In this document: one piece after another, positions 33,937-39,343 of the stretch
Position numbering within the stretch: the first letter of the stretch is position 1
Layout: each line of letters opens with the position of its first letter
Assembly: GCA_902787835.1 (NCBI GenBank)
Contig: CADAHU010000004.1
Location: 1 to 39,343 of the forward strand
Reading direction: 5' to 3'
DNA: 39,343 nucleotides
From: an uncultured Eubacteriales bacterium
GTDB taxonomy: Bacteria; Bacillota; Clostridia; Christensenellales; Aristaeellaceae
Notes under the pieces: model-generated
Told to the model about the DNA's origin: nothing
The model's database searches: none
What the model saw: only the letters and a program-made list of their open reading frames with translations
Program-made: the position numbers and the translations under genes

Positions 33937-33965
33937 TTGACTTTTTTGTACAAAAATTGTACACT
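33937..33965 (+). promoter_or_regulatory. Promoter of the GntR-peptidase operon
   Basis: TTGACT (33937-33942) and TACACT (33960-33965) are spaced by 17 nt. The -35 starts two bases after the terminator T-run of the previous operon. Operator-like palindromes fill the spacer and -10. Confidence 0.7.
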
Positions 33966-33973
33966 GTATACAG
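33946..33973 (+). promoter_or_regulatory. Palindromic operator candidates for the GntR regulator
   Basis: Two TTGTACA copies (33946-33952 and 33957-33963) lie next to a CTGTATACAG palindrome (33964-33973). The first two also form an inverted repeat TGTACAA-AAA-TTGTACA. The sites cover the promoter spacer and -10, so bound protein would block RNA polymerase. FCD-type GntR proteins commonly bind TGTAxACA-like sites; autoregulation is inferred. Confidence 0.6.
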
Positions 33974-33996
33974 CCCATACTAAAGAGGTGTTTTTT

Positions 33997-34671
33997 ATGT
34001 ACACGGGAACCTTTGAACTGGCGGAGGAGAGCAAGCCCATCCGGGATATCGCCTATGACCGCCTGAAGCACGCCATTATCACCGGTGAGCTGCCCGCCGG
34101 CGCCCGCATCGTGGAGACCACCTATGCGGAGCAGCTGCATATCAGCCGCACGCCCCTGCGGGAGGCGCTGCGCAAGCTGGAGCGGGACGGCCTGGTGGAA
34201 TATGTACTGCGCCACGGCGTGGTGGTGCGCGCCTTTACCGTAGCCGATATTGAAGAGATTTTTACCATCCGCAACGCCATGATGATGCTGATCCTGCCCT
34301 CCTCCGTGGCCAACGTGACGCCCAAGGATATCGCGGAGTTCCGTGTGCTTTTGTCTGAGATGGACGTGGCCCAGCAGGAGGAGGACTGCGACGCCCTGGC
34401 CAGCTTTAACCGCGCTTTCCACGGAAAATTGGAGCACCTTTCCGATAAAAAGCGCATCCTGCGGGTGATCGACGACCAGGAGGAATACATCAGCCGGTTC
34501 TCGGCCATTACCATCGCCAGCATCGTGCGCCGGTCGAAGGCTCACCAGGAGCACCATCAGATGGTGGATCTGCTGGAGCAGCATGACCTGGAGAACCTGG
34601 AAAAGCTGATGGCGCACCACCTGGAGGAGAGCAAATTGACCTGCCTGGCCGCCGTGGCCAATCGAAAATAA
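33997..34671 (+). CDS. GntR family transcriptional regulator, FCD subfamily
   Basis: The 224-residue protein has an N-terminal winged helix (about 15-80: IAYDRLKHAIITGELPAGARIVETTYAEQLHISRTPLREALRKLERDGLVEYVLRHGVVV). An all-helical FCD ligand-binding domain follows (about 88-215), with ASFNRAFHGKL, SKAHQEHHQMVDLLEQHD and AHHLEES. The Asp/His residues of the latter could hold a metal and an organic acid, as in many FCD members. AAAGAGGTG precedes ATG 33997; the frame upstream of that carries the promoter. It is probably co-transcribed with the following peptidase. The effector is unknown. Confidence 0.93.
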   Translation: MYTGTFELAEESKPIRDIAYDRLKHAIITGELPAGARIVETTYAEQLHISRTPLREALRKLERDGLVEYVLRHGVVVRAFTVADIEEIFTIRNAMMMLILPSSVANVTPKDIAEFRVLLSEMDVAQQEEDCDALASFNRAFHGKLEHLSDKKRILRVIDDQEEYISRFSAITIASIVRRSKAHQEHHQMVDLLEQHDLENLEKLMAHHLEESKLTCLAAVANRK

Positions 34672-34683
34672 GGAGAAGAAAGC

Positions 34684-36465
34684 ATGAACGATACATGGGA
34701 TCTTTCGGTATTCTACAACGATTTTAACGACCCGCGGATCGAGGCGGATTTTGATAAGATCAACGCGCTGATTCCCCAGGCCCAGGCGCTGCTGGCCAGC
34801 GGCCAGGACGCCGTGGCCGTGCTGGAGCAGGGGGCGGATATCCTGGAAACGCTGCAGGGAACCCTGGGCAAGCTGGGCAGCTACGCCAACCTGACCCGGG
34901 CCACCGACGCAGCCAACCCGCCGGCCATGCAGCTGATGGACCGGGTGATGCAGCTTTCCGTGCCCGCCGGCATGCTGGGCAACGCCTTCAGCCGCTATGT
35001 GGGCAGCCTGAGCGCGGAGGCGCTGGAGACGGCCATCGCGTCCAGCGAGAAGCTTTCCGCCATCGGTTTTTCTCTGCGCCGCGCCCGGGATGCCGCGCAG
35101 CATCAGGCCGCGCCGGAGATCGAGGAATGGCTGCTGCGCATGTCCCTGGACGGCGCCAACGCCTTCTCCACCCTGCGGGATCAGCTGGACGCCACGCTGC
35201 TGGTGGATTACCGCGGCGAGCAGCTGCCCCTTTCCGCCGTGCGCGGCAAGGCGGAGGATCCCGATCCCCAGGTGCGCCGGGACGCCTACCTGGCGGAGCT
35301 GGAAGCGTATAAGAAGATCGAGATCCCCATGGCGGCCTGCCTGAACGGCATCAAGGGCCAGGGGCTCACCATGATCCGGGCGGAGCATTTTGACAGCATC
35401 CTGGCGGAATCGCTGTTCAACTCCAACATGGATCAGGAAACGCTGGACGCCATGTGGACGGCCTGCCGGGAGTCTTTCCCTGCCTTCCGCCGCTACCTGC
35501 GCAAAAAGGGCGAGCTGCTGGGCCATAAAAACGGCCTGCCCTTCTATGATCTGTTCGCGCCCCTGCAGATGGGGGATGCGCCCGCCAAAACCTATACGGT
35601 GGAGGAAGCCCGCCAGATCCTGCTGCGGGAGCTGGGCAAGTTCACCCCCGATATGGCGGCCTTCATCGATCATGCCTTCGAGAACCGCTGGATCGATCTG
35701 TATCCCCGCCCGGGCAAGGGCGGCGGCGCCTTCTGCGCGGGGGTGGAGCATGTGGAGCAAAGCCGCGTGCTGACCAACTTTACCGGCAGCCTGGGCGATG
35801 TGAGCACCCTGGCCCACGAGCTGGGCCATGCCTGGCACAACAAGTGCATGAGCGGGCTGCCCCTGGTGATGCGTGAGGCGCCCATGCCGCTGGCGGAGAC
35901 CGCCTCCATCTTTAACGAGACGCTGCTGGCCAACGCCCTGCGGGAGAACGTACCCCAGGATCAGCTGCTCAGCCTGCTGGATACCGATCTGCAGAACAGC
36001 ACCCAGGTGGTGGTGGATATTTACAGCCGCTTCCTGTTTGAGAGCGCTGTGATCGAGGGCAAAAAGACCCATAACCTGAGCGTGGACGAGCTGAAGCAGC
36101 TGATGCTGGACGCCCAGGATCAGAGCTACGGCGACGGCCTGGATCCGGAATACCGCCATCCCTATATGTGGGCCTGCAAGAGCCATTATTATATCCCCGG
36201 CCTGGGCTTCTATAACTTCCCCTATGCCTTCGGACTGCTGTTCGGCAAGGGTGTTTACGCCCAGTATCTGGAGAAGGGCGCGTCCTTTGTGCCCACCTAT
36301 AATCAGCTGCTGCGCTCCTGCGGCTCCGATATGGTGGCCGACGTGGCCAAGAGCGTGGGCATCGATGTGCGCAGCGCCGATTTCTGGCGCGCGTCGCTCA
36401 AGACCATCGAAAAGGATATCGATCTGTTCGTCTCCCTGGCCGACGCCCGGCTGAACGCGCAGTAA
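34684..36465 (+). CDS. M3 family oligoendopeptidase (PepF-like)
   Basis: The 593-residue zinc peptidase cuts short peptides in the cytoplasm. The active site is H378-E379-L-G-H382 (LAHELGHAWHNK), with the third ligand likely E405 in MPLAETASIFNETL. The long N-terminal helical part (1-210), the DLFAPLQMGDAPAKTYTVEEA region and the C-terminal helix bundle (YRHPYMWACKSHYYIPGLGFYNFPYAFGLLFGKGVYAQY) fit the PepF/M3B group. No signal peptide is present. AAGGAG at about 34671-34676 precedes ATG 34684, and the GntR gene ends only 12 nt upstream, so the regulator may control peptide use. Confidence 0.94.
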   Translation: MNDTWDLSVFYNDFNDPRIEADFDKINALIPQAQALLASGQDAVAVLEQGADILETLQGTLGKLGSYANLTRATDAANPPAMQLMDRVMQLSVPAGMLGNAFSRYVGSLSAEALETAIASSEKLSAIGFSLRRARDAAQHQAAPEIEEWLLRMSLDGANAFSTLRDQLDATLLVDYRGEQLPLSAVRGKAEDPDPQVRRDAYLAELEAYKKIEIPMAACLNGIKGQGLTMIRAEHFDSILAESLFNSNMDQETLDAMWTACRESFPAFRRYLRKKGELLGHKNGLPFYDLFAPLQMGDAPAKTYTVEEARQILLRELGKFTPDMAAFIDHAFENRWIDLYPRPGKGGGAFCAGVEHVEQSRVLTNFTGSLGDVSTLAHELGHAWHNKCMSGLPLVMREAPMPLAETASIFNETLLANALRENVPQDQLLSLLDTDLQNSTQVVVDIYSRFLFESAVIEGKKTHNLSVDELKQLMLDAQDQSYGDGLDPEYRHPYMWACKSHYYIPGLGFYNFPYAFGLLFGKGVYAQYLEKGASFVPTYNQLLRSCGSDMVADVAKSVGIDVRSADFWRASLKTIEKDIDLFVSLADARLNAQ

Positions 36466-36489
36466 ACTGACGGCTTCCGGAGGAAATCC

Positions 36490-37641
36490 ATGCGTAAACC
36501 TTTCCTGTATCTGCTTGCGCTGGCAGTGATGCTATGCCTGCTGCCATTCGCGGCCCTGGGGGAGGAGGAGGTCAGCTTCCTGCAGATGATGCAGGTGGAA
36601 ACTCCCGCGCCCGAGCCCACCCCCGATGACCTGCCGACCGTGGCCACGCCCACGCCGGAGCCGGAGATCCGTCTGGAATCCGACGGCAGCGTGATGATCA
36701 CCATCTCCGCGGTGGGCGATGTGACCATCGGCCGCAACGTGCAGAGCAGCTCCACCATCTTTCAGCGGGAGCTGGAGCGCCAGGGCAACGATATCAACTT
36801 TATCTTCCGCAATATCAAGGATATCTTTGCGGAGGATGATCTGACCATCGTCAACTTTGAGGGCGTGCTGGCGGACAGCTACAATATTCCCAGCCGCAAG
36901 CGGGAAAACTCCTTCCTGTTCCTGGCGCCGCCGGCGTATGCGTCGGCGCTCAGCGATAACAGCGTGGAGGTTGCCACCATCGAGAACAACCATATCGATG
37001 ATTTTGGCGATCAAGGCCGCGCCGATACCCAGCAGGCGCTGGCCGACGCCGGGGTGCAGTGGGCCGATGAATTCCACAGCACCATCTATGAGGTGCAGGG
37101 CGTGCGCATCGCCGTGCTGGCCTACAAGACCTTTGATTATTACAGTACCCTGTTCACCAAGGTGCCGGAGGAGATCGTCCAGGCCCGGCAGGAGGCCGAT
37201 CTGGTGATCTGCTGCTTCCACTGGGGCGCGGAAAAGGATTATGCGCCCAACGCCAACCAGCAAAAGCTGGGCCGCCTGGCCATCGACAGCGGGGCGGATC
37301 TGGTTGTCGGCCATCACAGCCACCGCATCAACCCCATCGAGCAGTATAACGGCCGGTATATCGTGTACTCCGTGGGAAATTTCTCCTTTGCGGGCAACAG
37401 CAAGCCCGATGATATGTCCACCTTCATCTTCCAGACCCGCTTCCGCATCAAGGATGGGGAGATCATTGCCAATCCCTTCCGCATCATTCCCTGCCGCATC
37501 TCCTCCAAGGCCAATGAGAATGATTTTGCCCCCACACCCTATGATACGGAGCTGCAGATCAACAATGTGATCAACACCATGCGCAAGAACAGCACCAAGC
37601 TGGAATACGCCGTGGATGTTTATCCGCTGGATTGGGAGTAA
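36490..37641 (+). CDS. CapA family exported protein (PgsA-like metallophosphatase fold)
   Basis: The 383-residue protein has a signal peptide (about 1-24: MRKPFLYLLALAVMLCLLPF, then AALG). A Pro/Thr/Glu-rich spacer runs to about residue 60. A CapA domain follows with a calcineurin-like metal core: AVGDVTIGRN, TIVNFEGVL, TIENNHIDDFGDQG, ICCFHWGAEKDY, and DLVVGHHSHRINPIEQYNGRYIVYSVGNF. CapA proteins are linked to poly-gamma-glutamate capsule export or anchoring, but CapB/C/D partners are not nearby. Many Clostridial CapA-domain proteins have unknown roles at the cell surface. GGAGGA precedes ATG 36490; pyrR starts 3 nt after the stop. Confidence 0.9.
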   Translation: MRKPFLYLLALAVMLCLLPFAALGEEEVSFLQMMQVETPAPEPTPDDLPTVATPTPEPEIRLESDGSVMITISAVGDVTIGRNVQSSSTIFQRELERQGNDINFIFRNIKDIFAEDDLTIVNFEGVLADSYNIPSRKRENSFLFLAPPAYASALSDNSVEVATIENNHIDDFGDQGRADTQQALADAGVQWADEFHSTIYEVQGVRIAVLAYKTFDYYSTLFTKVPEEIVQARQEADLVICCFHWGAEKDYAPNANQQKLGRLAIDSGADLVVGHHSHRINPIEQYNGRYIVYSVGNFSFAGNSKPDDMSTFIFQTRFRIKDGEIIANPFRIIPCRISSKANENDFAPTPYDTELQINNVINTMRKNSTKLEYAVDVYPLDWE

Positions 37642-38187
<546 letters not shown>

Positions 38188-38198
38188 AATACGCTGCC

Positions 38199-39131
38199 AT
38201 GCGCGGAAAAATCGTATTGCTGTATGAATCGGATCAGGGCAAAGCGCTGTGCGATATCGCGTCCTATGTGCTGACGCAGGTGGCGCTTGCCTTTGGGCAT
38301 CCGCTGTCGCTGCCCCTGCGCCGGTGCGCCCGGGAAGAGGCGGTGAGCGATGACGTGCTGGATCTGTGCGACGGCGCGGACGCCGTACTGGCCGGGGAAA
38401 GCAGCCTGACCTGTCTGCCCGCCCTGGCCGAGGAGCTGCAGTGCAATACGCGGGTGCGCGAGCTGCGCTATGCCCATCTGATCGAGAACCATGCCCTGAT
38501 GGGCGAAAAAAAGCCGCTGAACGCGGTGGTGGTGCAGGCGCTGGGCAGCTGGGAGGAGAGCCTGCTGGCGGCCGGGAAAAAGGCCTACGAGATATCGGGG
38601 CGCGACGCCCTGCCCATCATGCAGGTGGCGCCCACCGGCAAGCTGGCCGAGGCCTGGAAGCAGGCCATGGAGGCCGCCGACAGCCGGGACGCGCTGTTCC
38701 ATGCCCGGGAGAGCGCCCTGGCCCGGGTGATCCCCGATATGGTGTATCATCCGGATCGGATCGGCGTGATCCTCTGTCCGCCCTATGCGGGAGGCATTCT
38801 CAGCGATGCCGCCGCCGCCCTCTGCGGCGTGCCGGGCATGTGCTATGACAGCTATACCGGCGGCGAATGCGGCGTGTATGCTCCGCTGTATCAGGAAAGC
38901 GACGACCTGGATACCTTCGGCATGCTGCGGGCCGTACTGGCCCTGCTGCGCGGGCTGCGCCTGGAGCGGGAATCCGCCTGCCTCGAGGCCGCCATCCGCA
39001 ATGTGCTGCAGGCCGGCTGGCGCACGCCGGATATCTACCGCGACGGCGCGCAGATCACCGACGCCCAGGCCATTTGCGATCTGATCTGCCAGCAGATTGA
39101 GGTGGCGGGGGAATGGATCAACAACGGGTAA
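38199..39131 (+). CDS. Divergent isocitrate/isopropylmalate dehydrogenase-fold protein, active site degraded
   Basis: The 310-residue protein follows the LeuB/IDH pattern mainly in its second half: VILCPPYAGGILSDAAAALCGVPGM corresponds to the usual VTxNLFGDILSDxAAxLxGSxGM, and LRLERESACLEAAIRNVLQAGWRTPDI with AQAICDLICQQI matches the end of these enzymes. However, the GDGIGPE start is replaced (VLLYESDQGKAL). The first metal aspartate of GDILSD is Gly (G199; D203 is kept), the VDNxxMQL aspartate region reads ARESALARV, and the HGSAPDIAG cofactor loop reads YQESDDLDTFG. It is probably not a normal dehydrogenase. The start is uncertain: ATG 38199 or TTG 38184, which overlaps the pyrR stop. Confidence 0.65.
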   Translation: MRGKIVLLYESDQGKALCDIASYVLTQVALAFGHPLSLPLRRCAREEAVSDDVLDLCDGADAVLAGESSLTCLPALAEELQCNTRVRELRYAHLIENHALMGEKKPLNAVVVQALGSWEESLLAAGKKAYEISGRDALPIMQVAPTGKLAEAWKQAMEAADSRDALFHARESALARVIPDMVYHPDRIGVILCPPYAGGILSDAAAALCGVPGMCYDSYTGGECGVYAPLYQESDDLDTFGMLRAVLALLRGLRLERESACLEAAIRNVLQAGWRTPDIYRDGAQITDAQAICDLICQQIEVAGEWINNG

Positions 39132-39144
39132 CGAAATGGAGTAC

Positions 39145-39170
39145 GTTACTTTCTTCCAGAAGAAAGTAAC
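39145..39170. repeat. Perfect 11-bp inverted repeat with 4-nt loop
   Basis: GTTACTTTCTT (39145-39155), loop CCAG, then AAGAAAGTAAC (39160-39170). A second small hairpin (AGCCG/CGGCT, 39179-39194) follows. The block looks like a dispersed intergenic palindrome rather than a classic terminator, because no T-run follows. Confidence 0.7.
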
Positions 39171-39261
39171 AAAGAAGCAGCCGGCGAAGCGGCTTGAATG
39201 GATAAACAGATTTGTTTCCGCCAGTTTGTTCATGGACTGCAAGTGAGTTCCCTGGCAAAAA

Positions 39262-39323
39262 GAACAAAGGGAAAATCCCTGAAAAATGAGCTTGTTCATT
39301 TTTCAGGGATTTTCCCTTTGTTC
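39262..39323. repeat. 28-bp perfect inverted repeat, possible bidirectional terminator
   Basis: Two identical 28-nt arms in inverse orientation (39262-39289 and 39296-39323) enclose a 6-nt loop (GCTTGT). The arms contain A4/T4 and A5/T5 runs, so transcription in either direction would form a long stem. It is the last feature before the window end. The stretch 39171-39261 before it shows no gene. Confidence 0.8.
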
Positions 39324-39343
39324 AGCGGTGCGCTTTGCGCGCC

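Noticed and set aside
31078-36186. Very long - strand open frame (1702 codons) opposite nrnA-truB-HAD-GntR-peptidase
   Set aside because: It covers five well-supported + strand genes, has no family-like sequence and no start signal. Long antisense frames arise from the GC-rich codon usage.

Overview
The window looks like a chromosomal segment of a GC-rich member of the Clostridia (Firmicutes). The supporting genes are a Gram-positive type PolC replicase, the Asp23/AmaP/DUF2273 envelope cluster, a NusA without C-terminal repeats, the YlxR and YlxQ genes between nusA and infB, NrnA, PyrR, and strong AGGAGG-type ribosome binding sites. The lineage within Clostridia (something like Christensenellales) is inference only. 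I saw no phage, IS, CRISPR, tRNA or rRNA sequence. Almost all genes run on the + strand; on the left, two small genes and a sulfatase run on the - strand.

Layout. (1) 40-2413: an ECF sigma factor and a coupled single-pass membrane protein, probably its regulator. (2) 2496-3388: two small - strand genes, an HD-domain hydrolase with a premature stop and a YbjQ-family protein, each followed by a terminator. (3) 3429-6560: a GH43 glycosidase and a convergent sulfatase whose 3' ends overlap. (4) 6598-25196: one very long tightly packed transcription unit that starts at a near-consensus promoter. It holds asp23, amaP, a DUF2273 gene, nusB, a TsaD/Kae1 paralogue, folD, xseA, xseB, ispA, a DUF6106-like gene, a cysteine desulfurase gene, thiI, a GNAT gene, an aminotransferase gene, dxr, rseP, ispG and polC. 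Many junctions are ATGA or TGATG stop/start overlaps. (5) 25183-25433: a lone metal-binding HMA protein with its own promoter, whose -35 box lies inside the end of polC. (6) 25468-33934: the rimP-nusA-ylxR-ylxQ-infB-rbfA-nrnA-truB-HAD operon, preceded by a strongly foldable leader RNA and closed by a terminator. (7) 33937-36465: a GntR/FCD regulator with palindromic operator candidates over its own promoter, followed by an M3 oligopeptidase. (8) 36490-39131: a CapA-like protein, PyrR, and a divergent member of the isocitrate/isopropylmalate dehydrogenase fold. (9) 39132-39343: no gene, but several perfect inverted repeats.

How the parts fit. Region 4 joins envelope stress proteins, isoprenoid synthesis (ispA, dxr, ispG), sulfur transfer to tRNA or thiamine (desulfurase and ThiI), folate one-carbon metabolism and DNA replication or repair (xseAB, polC). 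Region 6 is the classic ribosome maturation and translation initiation operon.

Points that deserve attention are: infB is broken by an apparent deletion of about 71 bp between the G4 and G5 motifs; the HD gene has an in-frame UAA with its conserved C-terminal tail still readable behind it; the rimP leader is highly structured and contains a possible leader peptide; the last gene looks like a dehydrogenase that lost active-site residues; and the ECF partner protein has no zinc-finger anti-sigma signature.
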